Positions 41,727 through 50,759 of a stretch of 64,000 bases of DNA are shown here, piece after piece. A program made the position numbers and the translations under genes. The notes beneath the pieces were generated by a model. That model made no database searches. It was not told the DNA's origin and saw only the letters and a program-made list of their open reading frames with translations. Origin of the DNA: Paenibacillus sp. FSL H8-0079 (lineage in GTDB: Bacteria > Bacillota > Bacilli > Paenibacillales > Paenibacillaceae); contig NZ_CP150300.1 of NCBI RefSeq assembly GCF_037991315.1, forward strand, positions 2,604,001-2,668,000, written 5' to 3'. Every line of letters starts with the position of its first letter. Within the stretch, counting starts at the first letter, position 1.

Positions 41727-41798
41727 TTGTCTGATTACTATTGGGATGACCAAATCGAATATCTGAAGAATACGTGGTGGCTTTACCGAAAAGATTAA
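41727..41798 (+). pseudogene. N-terminal relic of a class I methyltransferase
   Basis: A 23-residue frame from a TTG with GAGGGAGGG upstream, reading LSDYYWDDQIEYLKNTWWLY and ending at TAA. This is the start of a family of SAM-dependent methyltransferases (DYYWDxQIEYLxNT, then LYYNDDY), but nothing of the catalytic fold remains downstream. Likely a deletion relic. Confidence 0.45.
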
Positions 41799-41870
41799 AC
41801 AAGCGTTTTTCACATCGACAGTAGATCGCGAACAAACGATTTTGAAGTGAATACAAAAGGAGCTGAAAGA

Positions 41871-42371
41871 ATGATGGAGACAGAACGACTTATGTTTCGG
41901 AAATATACCAAAAATGATTTTGATTTACTTTTTGAGATGACAAGTGAGCCGAATATGATGAAGTTTATTAGACATGGAGGACCCTGGACGAAGGAAGAAA
42001 CCATGCAAAGTCTGGAAAAGTTCATTAACTGGAATAAAGACGATAAGGGGCTGTTACTCTCATTCAATAAAGAGAATAACAAGCTAATTGGTACCTCTGG
42101 ACTCATTCCTCAAATCATTGAAGGCACGGATGAGCTTGAAGTCGGTTACTGGGTTGTAGAGCAACACTGGGGAATGGGTTACGGATACGAACAAGCAAAA
42201 GCATGGAAAGAATACGGTATGGATCACTTGAAACAGAGACGATTAATATCGTTAATTCAACATGGCAATGTGGGCTCTATGAAAGTCGCGCAAAAGAATG
42301 GCATGAAACACGAGAAGGATGTAGACATAATCGGGAAAAATGTAGCAGTTTACTCAATTGAGGTGAAGTGA
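41871..42371 (+). CDS. GNAT family N-acetyltransferase
   Basis: 166 residues from the ATG at 41871 (AAAGGAGC upstream). METERLMFRKYTKNDFDLLF is a RimJ/RimL-type start, ELEVGYWVVEQHWGMGYGYE carries the acetyl-CoA loop region, and NVGSMKVAQKNGMKHEKDV the C-terminal strand. Its end overlaps the next GNAT gene. Substrate unknown. Confidence 0.85.
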   Translation: MMETERLMFRKYTKNDFDLLFEMTSEPNMMKFIRHGGPWTKEETMQSLEKFINWNKDDKGLLLSFNKENNKLIGTSGLIPQIIEGTDELEVGYWVVEQHWGMGYGYEQAKAWKEYGMDHLKQRRLISLIQHGNVGSMKVAQKNGMKHEKDVDIIGKNVAVYSIEVK

Positions 42372-42373
42372 AA

Positions 42374-42940
42374 ATGACTCCATTTCCTGAAATAGAAACC
42401 AAAAGATTGCTGCTAAGAGAGATTAAACAGAGTGATTGCCAAGACATATTTCATATTTTTTCTTCAGATGAAGTTACAAGATTCTACGATGTAGAAAGTT
42501 TTACGAATATAAAACAAGCAAAAGATCTCATACAAAGATGGAATGAACGATTCGAAAATGGTCAGGTTATCCGCTGGGGAATTGCTTTGAAGTCGGACGG
42601 TAGAGTTATTGGAACATGCGGATTTCATGGTTGGATGAAACAACATCATAAAGCTGTGATGGGATATGAGTTAGCCTCGGAGTTTTGGCAGCAGGGTTAT
42701 ATGACCGAGGTCGCTCAGGAAATCGTTGAATATGGATTTAAGAATCTTGAATTAAACAGGATTGAAGCCTTTGTAGAGCCGGAGAACGCGGGATCAAGAA
42801 AGTTGCTTGATAAACTTGGCTTCAGAGAAGAAGGCATATTGAAAGAAAATTATTATTGGAAAAATCGATTTGTTGATAATGTCCTCTATGCATTTTTGAA
42901 GAAAGATTATAAGCCCAACGGGTGTAAGCTAACAGACTGA
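42374..42940 (+). CDS. RimJ/RimL-type GNAT acetyltransferase
   Basis: 188 residues from the ATG at 42374 (GAGGTGAAG upstream; a GTG at 42368 overlaps the previous stop). PEIETKRLLLREIKQSDCQD, GYELASEFWQQGYMTEVAQE (acetyl-CoA loop) and ENAGSRKLLDKLGFREEGIL fit the ribosomal-protein-Ala acetyltransferase-like group. Translationally coupled to its neighbours on both sides. Confidence 0.85.
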   Translation: MTPFPEIETKRLLLREIKQSDCQDIFHIFSSDEVTRFYDVESFTNIKQAKDLIQRWNERFENGQVIRWGIALKSDGRVIGTCGFHGWMKQHHKAVMGYELASEFWQQGYMTEVAQEIVEYGFKNLELNRIEAFVEPENAGSRKLLDKLGFREEGILKENYYWKNRFVDNVLYAFLKKDYKPNGCKLTD

Positions 42941-42972
42941 TGAACAAAAACGACAGGTTGCTAGGAGAGTGT

Positions 42973-43542
42973 ATGAGAATTCGAATTATTGGATCTTGCG
43001 GGAGTGGAAAATCAACATTAGCCAAAGAATTGTCGGATCAATACGGTATTCCTTACTATGAATTAGACAATCTCATCTGGGACAGAAGTGCCGAAAATCT
43101 GAGATATCCTGAAAGTGTTAGGGATGACTCCGTCTTATCTATTGTTCGTACAGATGCCTGGATCATAGAAGGAGTACAGTACAAAGATTGGACTTTAAAA
43201 TCCATACAAGAAGCGGATTTGATTTTTGTATTAAATCCAAATGTTTTCATCAGAGATTATCGAATTATCAAGAGGTTTGTATTGTCCAGATTAGGTATGC
43301 AAGCGTGGAATTATAAGCAGTCATTCAAGAACTTATGCCAGATGATTGTGAAGTGGAACCATCAATATAATATAGTTGCAGCTTTAGATGTGATTAACGA
43401 AAACAGCAAGACAGCAATGATCACTAGAAATAAAAACCAAGTTATACAAATGATTGAACACCATGTGGAAGTGGTTTCGAGTGAGAGTGGAAAAAATGAT
43501 GCAGGTAATCCAGGGTTGCTGAAAGAGGAGATACCGTGGTAG
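42973..43542 (+). CDS. P-loop kinase, FlaR/topology-modulation-like
   Basis: 189 residues from the ATG at 42973 (GGAGAG upstream). RIRIIGSCGSGKSTLAKELS is the Walker A, IPYYELDNLIWDR follows as in FlaR-type adenylate kinase-like proteins, and IIEGVQYKDW and LIFVLNPNVFIRDYRIIKRF complete the pattern. The family is called topology modulation protein in databases, but its role is uncertain. Confidence 0.75.
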   Translation: MRIRIIGSCGSGKSTLAKELSDQYGIPYYELDNLIWDRSAENLRYPESVRDDSVLSIVRTDAWIIEGVQYKDWTLKSIQEADLIFVLNPNVFIRDYRIIKRFVLSRLGMQAWNYKQSFKNLCQMIVKWNHQYNIVAALDVINENSKTAMITRNKNQVIQMIEHHVEVVSSESGKNDAGNPGLLKEEIPW

Positions 43543-43613
43543 ATAAGCATGTTGTTTATTAGGGAGAATAGAACCAATTCAGATGATGAAGTGATATACA
43601 GGTTAGAAATAAA

Positions 43614-43673
43614 ATGAGAAATCCTAAAAGTGTATACGATTACATGAGTTGGTTTTCTAAGTGGGGGGCTTAA
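43614..43673 (+). pseudogene. 19-residue relic or micro-ORF
   Basis: ATG to TAA encoding RNPKSVYDYMSWFSKWGA after the initiator Met. No ribosome binding site of note. It looks like the 5' end of a longer gene removed by deletion, just upstream of a GNAT gene. Could also be noise. Confidence 0.25.
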
Positions 43674-43676
43674 ACA

Positions 43677-44120
43677 TTGAATAGTATGAATGATGAGGAT
43701 GAATTACAAATTGTATTTGAAGATAATGATGAAGATTATAAAACCGTTTGTAATAACTTATATAACTATAATCTTAAAGAAACCAAAGGCTTATTAACTA
43801 AACCCGGAAGAAGTATTAATTTATTTTTGAGAGATAAGACAGGTAAGGCAGTCGGTGGGATTTTCTGTGCTACATATTGCGAGACATTATATATTGATAA
43901 CTTTTGGATAGATGAAGAACACAGAAAGAAAGGATACGGGAAATCTTTAATTATGCAAGCAGAACGCATGGCTTCTCAATTAGGATGCAAGCTTTCACAC
44001 ACAAGTACATTTTCTTATCAATCTCCGGAATTCTACCAGAATATGGGCTATAACGTGTTTGGAGTCATTGATGAGTATCCTGATGGAATCATTCAATATT
44101 TTTTGAAGAAAAGATTATAG
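43677..44120 (+). CDS. GNAT family N-acetyltransferase
   Basis: 147 residues from a TTG (an ATG at 43686 is possible). LYIDNFWIDEEHRKKGYGKS gives the acetyl-CoA loop and SYQSPEFYQNMGYNVFGVID the C-terminal strands. The N-terminus is very acidic (MNDEDELQIVFEDNDEDY). Substrate unknown. Confidence 0.8.
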   Translation: MNSMNDEDELQIVFEDNDEDYKTVCNNLYNYNLKETKGLLTKPGRSINLFLRDKTGKAVGGIFCATYCETLYIDNFWIDEEHRKKGYGKSLIMQAERMASQLGCKLSHTSTFSYQSPEFYQNMGYNVFGVIDEYPDGIIQYFLKKRL

Positions 44121-44160
44121 GACGAGTACCATATTTGTTTATAGGAGATGAAAAGAACTG

Positions 44161-44430
44161 GTGAATAAGAATAAGGGACTCATCATGTCACTATTACTTT
44201 TATTGCTTTTAATTTTGTTGTGGAATTCCTTTCGAACTTCAATTTTTGAAGCAGTTACTGTTCAAAAAATTAGTGAGAATGAGATGACTGTAATTAATTT
44301 TGATAACATTGAAAGAACAATAACCGTTCCAATGGATATGTCAAAATTAATTGAAGAGAACAAGGAATACACTATTTTGTACGATAAAAGAGTTTTTGAT
44401 AAATACAGACTTCGATCCATAATACCATAG
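44161..44430 (+). CDS. Small membrane-anchored protein
   Basis: 89 residues from a GTG with GGAGATG upstream. Residues 7-24 (LIMSLLLLLLLILLWNSF) form one transmembrane anchor; the remaining 65 residues are a small charged beta-type domain (MTVINFDNIERTITVPMD). No family recognised. Confidence 0.6.
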   Translation: MNKNKGLIMSLLLLLLLILLWNSFRTSIFEAVTVQKISENEMTVINFDNIERTITVPMDMSKLIEENKEYTILYDKRVFDKYRLRSIIP

Positions 44431-44468
44431 AATTTTAGATGTATTGGAAAGGGTGGGGAGCAACGACC

Positions 44469-45002
44469 ATGATAACGTATAGAACGTTGACCCTTGATGA
44501 TGTGAACCAGTTGCAGGAAATAGATCGTTCGGAACATATTGATCTTATTTATGAAATGAGAGAGAACGAATTGGTTGAGCTAGAACAAGATCATGAGTGC
44601 TCAAACTGGGATGCAAAGCTGTTGGAGGAGATTCAAAAACGATATGTGTATGAACTAGAACAAGGCGGCATGGCGTATGGCGCTTTTGCTGAAGATCGAT
44701 TAATTGGGTTCGGGGTGCTGGCACATCAATACAGAGGCAGAGAACGTGATAAATTACAAATTGACTTGATGTATGTTTCTCAGGCGTACAGAAGACAAGG
44801 TATTGGAAAACGTATTCTGAACCAGTTAAGTGAAGAGGCCAAAAAACGTGGAGCGCGGTATCTGTATATTTCCTCCACAGAGACGAGATCGGCGGTATCC
44901 TTTTACAGAAGCCAGGGCAGTCAGATTGCAAGTGAGATTGATCAAGAACTCTACGACAAAGAGCCTAAAGACATACACATGATAAAGGAGCTGGGCACAT
45001 GA
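44469..45002 (+). CDS. GNAT family N-acetyltransferase
   Basis: 177 residues from the ATG at 44469 (GGTGGGGAGC upstream). LQIDLMYVSQAYRRQGIGKR is the acetyl-CoA loop (RRQGIG) and ARYLYISSTETRSAVSFYRS the C-terminal half. Its TGA overlaps the start of the next gene by four bases. Substrate unknown. Confidence 0.85.
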   Translation: MITYRTLTLDDVNQLQEIDRSEHIDLIYEMRENELVELEQDHECSNWDAKLLEEIQKRYVYELEQGGMAYGAFAEDRLIGFGVLAHQYRGRERDKLQIDLMYVSQAYRRQGIGKRILNQLSEEAKKRGARYLYISSTETRSAVSFYRSQGSQIASEIDQELYDKEPKDIHMIKELGT

Positions 45003-45634
45003 CAACGGTTGGCATACTCGGAACCATTCATAATTCAGAACTCAGGGAGAAATATCATTGTTCTTTTTCCCTTTACAAGGAAGTGATTCAAGAGTTTAAG
45101 CCAGATATTATTTGCGGTGAAGTTCATCCACAGAGCTGGTTGAGGTATCTGAAGGACAAAAATGATAGAGGATACTGGGGAGAACCGGCCAGTGAGTATT
45201 GGGATTTGATATTCCCTTTGTGCGAGGCGCAGAACATCACATTTGTCCCTATTGATTGGTTTGAATTGGATGTGTGGAATGCTTTTGAACCATTCAACGG
45301 CTATTCGAGCGAGGAACGCAAAGAACTTGAACAACGGGATGATGACTGCTTTGCGGAGCAAATGGAGACGTATAGGTTCGGCGAGATTCCTTTTAATTCA
45401 AATGAATTCGATCGCGTAACCAAACAAAAATATGAATGGTTGTATCAGGTAAACCCGAAGGCACAGAACTTTCGCTGGGTTGTGCGTAATCAGATTATGA
45501 TTCAAAGAGTCAAAAATATAATTGAAGCTCATCCAGGAAAAAGAATACTCTGTATTATTGGAGCTGATCACAATTACATCTTCCAAGAAGAGCTGATGAA
45601 AGAACCTGTTGAATTGCTGTATCCGTTACGGTGA
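44999..45634 (+). CDS. Hypothetical protein, possibly TraB/ChaN-like hydrolase fold
   Basis: 211 residues, coupled to the preceding GNAT gene (ATGA). VGILGTIHNSELREKYH, IICGEVHPQSWLRYL and RILCIIGADHNYIF place Glu and His residues where TraB/PrgY-, ChaN- or erythromycin-esterase-like proteins have their metal or catalytic residues (GTxH, GExH, GAxH). The match is by eye and weak. Soluble, no signal peptide. Confidence 0.6.
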   Translation: MTTVGILGTIHNSELREKYHCSFSLYKEVIQEFKPDIICGEVHPQSWLRYLKDKNDRGYWGEPASEYWDLIFPLCEAQNITFVPIDWFELDVWNAFEPFNGYSSEERKELEQRDDDCFAEQMETYRFGEIPFNSNEFDRVTKQKYEWLYQVNPKAQNFRWVVRNQIMIQRVKNIIEAHPGKRILCIIGADHNYIFQEELMKEPVELLYPLR

Positions 45635-45685
45635 AGGAACCGTTGGTAGAATTACAACTGAAACTGATTATTTAAGGAGCATTAC

Positions 45686-46714
45686 ATGCGCAAAAAAATA
45701 AGTAAGATACTCAAGTACAGCATATTGAGTATGATTTTATTGGTTATAGTAGCTCTGATATTTCCTACATGGACACCCAAAATTAAAGGTGAAAACAGCA
45801 TCAGCATGTTAGAGCAGGTCGAAATTAACGGTGCAGGACATGAAGTCATGATCAGGGGTGTTGATCGGAGTAACCCTATCCTGATTTTTGTGCATGGTGG
45901 GCCTGGATGCTCTGAGATTCCTTATGTTAGGAAGTATCAACAGGAGCTTGAGCAACACTTCACTGTGGTCCATTACGATCAACGTGGGAGCGGCAAGTCA
46001 TATCATTTTTCTGAAGATTACTCGAATCTGACAACAGATGTATTAGTAGATGATTTGTTAGCGTTAAGGAATTATGTAACTGAGGAGTTAGGTCAAGAGA
46101 AGGTTATATTAATCGGTCATTCATTTGGTACATATATCGGGATGAAAGCTGCGGCTAAAGCACCTGATCAGTTTCACACTTATATAGGCATTGGGCAGAT
46201 GTCAAATACGCTTCAGAGTGAGCTAGAAAGCTTGGAGTACACGCTAGAACAAGCGAAACAAGCCGGTAATGCAGAGGACGTTAAAAAACTGGAGCTAATT
46301 CGAGGTTTGATCGAGCAGGGAGAGGAACTTACACCTAGAATTCTTGTGCAAAAGTACGGTGGTGCAGCTAGACTTATCAATGAGAATAGAGATTATATTT
46401 CAGGATTCCTTTTCAATCCCGAATATAATGGGCTGGATATCATTCGCTATTATACAGGGGTTCTGGGTTCACAAGAAATCTTACTGAGAGAAGCACTGAA
46501 TCAAAATTTACCCGACATAGTTGATCATCTGGAGATTCCCACTTATTTTGTGATGGGTAAATATGATTATATGACCACTGCGAATGCAGCACGTGATTAT
46601 TTTGATGTATTGGATGCACCAATCAAAGATTTCATTGTATTCAATGAGTCTGCGCATTACCCACAGTTTGAGGAGAAAGAAAAATTCGTACAGTGGTTAC
46701 AAGAGTTATTCTAA
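45686..46714 (+). CDS. Alpha/beta hydrolase, proline iminopeptidase-like
   Basis: 342 residues, AAGGAGC upstream. Residues 10-28 form a membrane anchor (YSILSMILLVIVALIFP). The hydrolase fold follows: FVHGGPGCSEI (oxyanion hole HGGPG), YDQRGSGKSY, and GHSFGTYIG with the nucleophile Ser; the Asp is in MGKYDYM and the His in NESAHYPQFE. Members cleave N-terminal Pro or other small substrates. Likely on the outer face of the membrane. Confidence 0.85.
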   Translation: MRKKISKILKYSILSMILLVIVALIFPTWTPKIKGENSISMLEQVEINGAGHEVMIRGVDRSNPILIFVHGGPGCSEIPYVRKYQQELEQHFTVVHYDQRGSGKSYHFSEDYSNLTTDVLVDDLLALRNYVTEELGQEKVILIGHSFGTYIGMKAAAKAPDQFHTYIGIGQMSNTLQSELESLEYTLEQAKQAGNAEDVKKLELIRGLIEQGEELTPRILVQKYGGAARLINENRDYISGFLFNPEYNGLDIIRYYTGVLGSQEILLREALNQNLPDIVDHLEIPTYFVMGKYDYMTTANAARDYFDVLDAPIKDFIVFNESAHYPQFEEKEKFVQWLQELF

Positions 46715-46740
46715 AAAGAGGCCTAGAGAGGAGCAAGATC

Positions 46741-47160
46741 ATGTTGTTAAGCCCATTCATTGAGCTTGAAGAAGAAAGTGATGAGAGTTACCGGTGCTAT
46801 GTTCTGCAAAATGCAGTGCAAATATTTAAACACTCCATACAGGAGGAGGATTTAAACGATGTCCGAATATATGTATCCACGAATACACAGTTAGATTCAA
46901 TTGATAATAAAATAGAAGACTATGTTAAGTGGTTTTCAATTTGTGAGACTGTCTTTCGAGAATATTATGAGAATGAACTTCATGAAAAGGTACATAAGGA
47001 CTGGTTTAATGAAATTGAAGTATATCGTGTAGATATAACATTTAACAGCATAGCGGATTACGGCGCAACAATAGCTTGCGGAGACAAAATCCTGCAAGAT
47101 CACATTATGATTGTTGATTTTGATAAAGAGCGAATCCAAGCAATCAAATTAAATGGTTAA
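46741..47160 (+). CDS. Hypothetical protein
   Basis: 139 residues from the ATG at 46741 (GAGGAGC upstream). Soluble and acidic, with FREYYENELHEKVHKDWFNE and IEVYRVDITFNSIADYGATI. It resembles small conserved Firmicutes proteins of unknown function; no family named with confidence. Confidence 0.6.
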   Translation: MLLSPFIELEEESDESYRCYVLQNAVQIFKHSIQEEDLNDVRIYVSTNTQLDSIDNKIEDYVKWFSICETVFREYYENELHEKVHKDWFNEIEVYRVDITFNSIADYGATIACGDKILQDHIMIVDFDKERIQAIKLNG

Positions 47161-47368
47161 ATGGAGGCTTTTGTAACAAATAGTCAAAAATCAGGAGAAA
47201 GATAGTGCTTTATTTTCCAAAAATGTGTTATTATGTTGTGGTGAGAGAATATTTCTTTTGTTTGATCGATAGAGAGGAGGGCGCGAATACTCGTATCATT
47301 CAATCTGTATAAATAGATTAACTGGACTGCTTGAGGAAAAAAATAATAGAATAAGCGGAGGTATGGGT

Positions 47369-48556
47369 ATGTTCAAAAAATGGAAGAAATTTGGCATCAG
47401 CAGCTTGGCGCTAGTATTACTGGCTACGGTGGCCTTTACAGGATGGAGCACTAAAGCATCAGCAGCGGACGCTTCGCAAATCGTGTCTGAGATGGGTGCA
47501 GGATGGAATCTGGGCAACCAGCTGGAAGCAGCGGTGAACGGTACACCGAATGAGACAGCTTGGGGCAATCCTACGGTGACTCCAGAGTTGATCAAAAAAG
47601 TGAAAGCTGCTGGCTTCAAGTCCATTCGTATTCCCGTTTCCTATTTGAACAACATTGGAAGCGCTCCCAACTATACAATCAATGCGGCATGGCTGAATCG
47701 AATTCAGCAAGTCGTAGATTATGCGTACAATGAAGGTCTGTATGTCATCATCAATATTCATGGCGATGGATACAATTCCGTACAAGGTGGATGGCTGCTC
47801 GTAAATGGTGGCAATCAGACTGCCATCAAGGAAAAGTATAAAAAGGTGTGGCAGCAGATTGCTACCAAGTTCAGCAACTACAATGACCGTCTGATTTTTG
47901 AATCCATGAACGAAGTATTCGATGGCAACTATGGCAATCCGAACTCGGCGTATTACGCCAACCTGAATGCCTACAATCAAATCTTTGTGGATACGGTTCG
48001 TCAGACTGGAGGAAACAACAATGCCAGATGGTTGCTGATTCCAGGCTGGAATACCAATATTGACTTCACCGTTGGTAATTATGGTTTTGCTCTTCCAACA
48101 GATAATTTCAGATCATCGGTAATTCCTAGTTCTCAGAAGAGAATCATGATCTCGGCGCACTATTACTCTCCGTGGGATTTCGCAGGTGAGGAAAACGGTA
48201 ATATCACGCAGTGGGGTGCAACAGCAACGAATCCTGCCAAAAAGTCTACTTGGGGACAAGAAGATTATCTGGAATCCCAGTTCAAGTCCATGTACGATAA
48301 ATTTGTGACTCAAGGCTATCCTGTGGTGATTGGTGAATTCGGTTCAATTGATAAAACGTCCTACGATTCAACCAACAATGTATATCGTGCGGCTTACGCC
48401 AAAGCAGTTACAGCAAAAGCCAAGAAATACAAAATGGTTCCTGTGTATTGGGACAACGGGCATAACGGTCAACATGGATTCGCTTTGTTTAACCGTTCAA
48501 ACAATACCGTGACGCAGCAAAACATCATTAATGCGATCATGCAAGGCATTCAATAA
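47369..48556 (+). CDS. Secreted GH5 endoglucanase (cellulase)
   Basis: 395 residues from the ATG at 47369 (GGAGG seven bases upstream; ATG 47363 is the alternative). Signal peptide LALVLLATVAFTGWSTKASA, cleaved before ADAS. The GH5 pattern is complete: GAGWNLGNQLEA, SIRIPVSYLNNIG, VIINIHGDGYN, IFESMNEVFDGN (acid/base Glu), AHYYSPWDFAGE and VIGEFGSIDK (nucleophile Glu). No carbohydrate-binding module follows the catalytic domain. It hydrolyses beta-1,4-glucan outside the cell. A terminator closes the gene. Confidence 0.93.
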   Translation: MFKKWKKFGISSLALVLLATVAFTGWSTKASAADASQIVSEMGAGWNLGNQLEAAVNGTPNETAWGNPTVTPELIKKVKAAGFKSIRIPVSYLNNIGSAPNYTINAAWLNRIQQVVDYAYNEGLYVIINIHGDGYNSVQGGWLLVNGGNQTAIKEKYKKVWQQIATKFSNYNDRLIFESMNEVFDGNYGNPNSAYYANLNAYNQIFVDTVRQTGGNNNARWLLIPGWNTNIDFTVGNYGFALPTDNFRSSVIPSSQKRIMISAHYYSPWDFAGEENGNITQWGATATNPAKKSTWGQEDYLESQFKSMYDKFVTQGYPVVIGEFGSIDKTSYDSTNNVYRAAYAKAVTAKAKKYKMVPVYWDNGHNGQHGFALFNRSNNTVTQQNIINAIMQGIQ

Positions 48557-48580
48557 TTTCCTATCTATCTGTATCCGTGT

Positions 48581-48618
48581 AAACGGCGTGTTCCTGCAAA
48601 AGGAACATGCCGTTTTTT
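48581..48618 (+). terminator. Rho-independent terminator after the endoglucanase gene
   Basis: AACGGCGTGTTCCT and AGGAACATGCCGTT pair (one mismatch region G-T) around GCAAA, followed by T7. Confidence 0.85.
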
Positions 48619-48761
48619 TGTGCTACCCGAAGATGAAGATGAGCAATATTTACCAATGCATTTTACATAAGCCATATACAGAATTCATTAAATCCCACAC
48701 TACCTTTTATATACTTAATTTGCTTGATATAGCGGACTAAAAGGACTAGGTGGTAGACAGA

Positions 48762-49301
48762 ATGTTAAAAAAACGTGATTTGCAGGAATGCCATTCACTG
48801 TACAGCTTAATGATGGACCCCGCAGTTTCTCCTTACGTTCGTTATGCATGCCAATCGTATGAAGAATATCTATTCCTGACCAAACAATTGATGGCCGAAG
48901 AAGAACAAAAGACGGTGATTTCCCGCACGATTTTGAATGAAACTGGGCAGCCTATTGGTACCATTGATCTGTATCATATCGAGCATCAAACGGGTTTCTT
49001 AGCCACATGGATTGGATCACCGTATTTTGGGAATGGGTACAGCCAAAGAGCGAAATCAGCCTTTTTCGTTGAATTGTTTTTGGAACATGACATTGAAACG
49101 GTATTTATGAAGATTCGTAAGCAAAATATAAGGTCTAGAAAAGCGGTAGAAAAACTGCCATATGTGAAATTAGCTAATGATGTCTACTCCGATGTATATC
49201 AATTCATCAATGCCAAGGAGCAGCTCTATGATCTGTATCATGTAGAACGGTCAGCCTTTTTCGAAAATAGTATGGATCTGCACCATGTAGTAGCTACGTA
49301 A
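48762..49301 (+). CDS. GNAT family N-acetyltransferase
   Basis: 179 residues from the ATG at 48762. LKKRDLQECHSLYSLMMDPA at the N-terminus, ATWIGSPYFGNGYSQRAKSA in the acetyl-CoA region (NGYSQRA) and RKQNIRSRKAVEKLPYVKLA near the C-terminus fit RimJ/RimL-like GNATs. The C-terminal 35 residues are an extension. Substrate unknown. Confidence 0.8.
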   Translation: MLKKRDLQECHSLYSLMMDPAVSPYVRYACQSYEEYLFLTKQLMAEEEQKTVISRTILNETGQPIGTIDLYHIEHQTGFLATWIGSPYFGNGYSQRAKSAFFVELFLEHDIETVFMKIRKQNIRSRKAVEKLPYVKLANDVYSDVYQFINAKEQLYDLYHVERSAFFENSMDLHHVVAT

Positions 49302-49459
49302 CCTGTTCAGAGAGCGTACAACAGCGCCGTCAGTAATGACGACGCTATTTGCTATGATGAAATGGGATTAGATTCGGATTCGTTGATGAAAATGCAGGAA
49401 TATGGGATAGAGAACCGAAAGACATTAAGTAGATAAAGCTGATGTAATATTGTGGAGGG

Positions 49460-50260
49460 ATGAGATTGTCCGAACATGAGGAAGAATTTACGGGAGGTAA
49501 TGTGAATCAGGTTGTCAGAATAGGCGAGACGGTTCGCCGGCATGCCAAACCAAATCCATATGTGCATGAACTGCTTTTACATCTCGAAAAATTTGGTTAT
49601 ACCCATTCTCCTCGATTTCTGGGAATAGATGAACAGGGGAGAGAAGTACTTTCTTGCCTTGAAGGCATCGTTCCATGCAATGACTACCCTGAGATCGAAG
49701 AGTATATGTGGTCAGACGAATCTTTGATCGAAGTTGCTAAACTGTTGAGAAGTTACCATGATGCGACCGTTGGATTTACAACAACATCAGAGTCAACGAA
49801 CAGATATCCAGGCATAACAGAAGATGAAGTTGTATGTCATAACGATTTTGCGCCGTATAATATGGTGTACAAGGGTGGACGTCCTCAAGGGATTATTGAT
49901 TTTGATATGGCAGGTCCGGGTCCGCGAATGTGGGATATCGCCTATGCCTTGTATACAGCCGTTCCCCTCGCAGATTTTTCACCAAAGATGGATGGAAAAG
50001 GTGTTGTACCTTACACTAGCCAGGCGTACGGAACTGTTCGAAAAGAACGTATTGCATTATTCATGACTACGTACGGGCTGAGTGTGCCAGCAGATTTGAA
50101 GGAATGGGTCATATCCCGTATCCGTTTTATGTGTAAAACACTGACTGATCGTGCGGCTGCCGGGGAACTCGCTTTTATAAAAATGATAGAAGAAGGTCAT
50201 CTCGCACACTATGAGAAAGAGCTTATCTTTCTGGAAAAGCATTTTGATGACTGGACCTAA
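49460..50260 (+). CDS. Aminoglycoside phosphotransferase-family kinase
   Basis: 266 residues, TGGAGGGATG upstream. The APH fold is shown by GGNVNQVVRIGETVRRHAKP at the N-terminus, VVCHNDFAPYNMVYKGGRPQ (catalytic loop HxDxxxxN, Asp and Asn) and GIIDFDMAGPGPRMWDIAYA (metal-binding Asp). Many members of this family act on other alcohols, so drug resistance is only a possibility. Start: GTG-free ATG at 49460. Confidence 0.85.
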   Translation: MRLSEHEEEFTGGNVNQVVRIGETVRRHAKPNPYVHELLLHLEKFGYTHSPRFLGIDEQGREVLSCLEGIVPCNDYPEIEEYMWSDESLIEVAKLLRSYHDATVGFTTTSESTNRYPGITEDEVVCHNDFAPYNMVYKGGRPQGIIDFDMAGPGPRMWDIAYALYTAVPLADFSPKMDGKGVVPYTSQAYGTVRKERIALFMTTYGLSVPADLKEWVISRIRFMCKTLTDRAAAGELAFIKMIEEGHLAHYEKELIFLEKHFDDWT

Positions 50261-50279
50261 TTAAGGAGTGATTGCTTCA

Positions 50280-50702
50280 GTGTACAAACCAAAAACAACC
50301 ATAACAGACCAAAGCGTCATTGAATTTATTGAACTGATCGAGAATCCAAAGAAACGGGAAGACGCCTATCAATTATTGGATATTTTCACGGAGACAACAG
50401 GTTATGATGCAAAAATGTGGGGACCGAGTATTATTGGATTCGGTGCATATCATTACAAATATGAATCGGGTCACGAAGGGGATGCACCTCTAGTGGGCTT
50501 TTCGCCAAGAAAGGCCAAGATTAGTTTATATTTTGCCTCAGGGGATCGTGAGCGAGAGGATCTATTAAAGGACTTTGGAAAACATACGACAGGTAAAGCG
50601 TGTGTGTACATCAACAAGGTAGCAGACATCGATGTGGATGTGTTGAAAGCGCTAATTGTGCAGTCTGTCCGGTTTCTACAAGAAACCTATCTGGATCAAT
50701 AA
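50280..50702 (+). CDS. DUF1801 family protein
   Basis: 140 residues from the GTG at 50280 (AAGGAG 11 bases upstream). YDAKMWGPSIIGFGAYHYKY and HEGDAPLVGFSPRKAKISLY are the DUF1801 (YdhG-like) signature. The fold is small and soluble; the family's function is unknown. It starts 20 bp after the APH gene and is probably co-transcribed. Confidence 0.85.
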   Translation: MYKPKTTITDQSVIEFIELIENPKKREDAYQLLDIFTETTGYDAKMWGPSIIGFGAYHYKYESGHEGDAPLVGFSPRKAKISLYFASGDREREDLLKDFGKHTTGKACVYINKVADIDVDVLKALIVQSVRFLQETYLDQ

Positions 50703-50759
50703 CTCTGCACACTATCACTTCGCCACCATAATCGAGATGAGTGAGGGAGAATTAAACAA

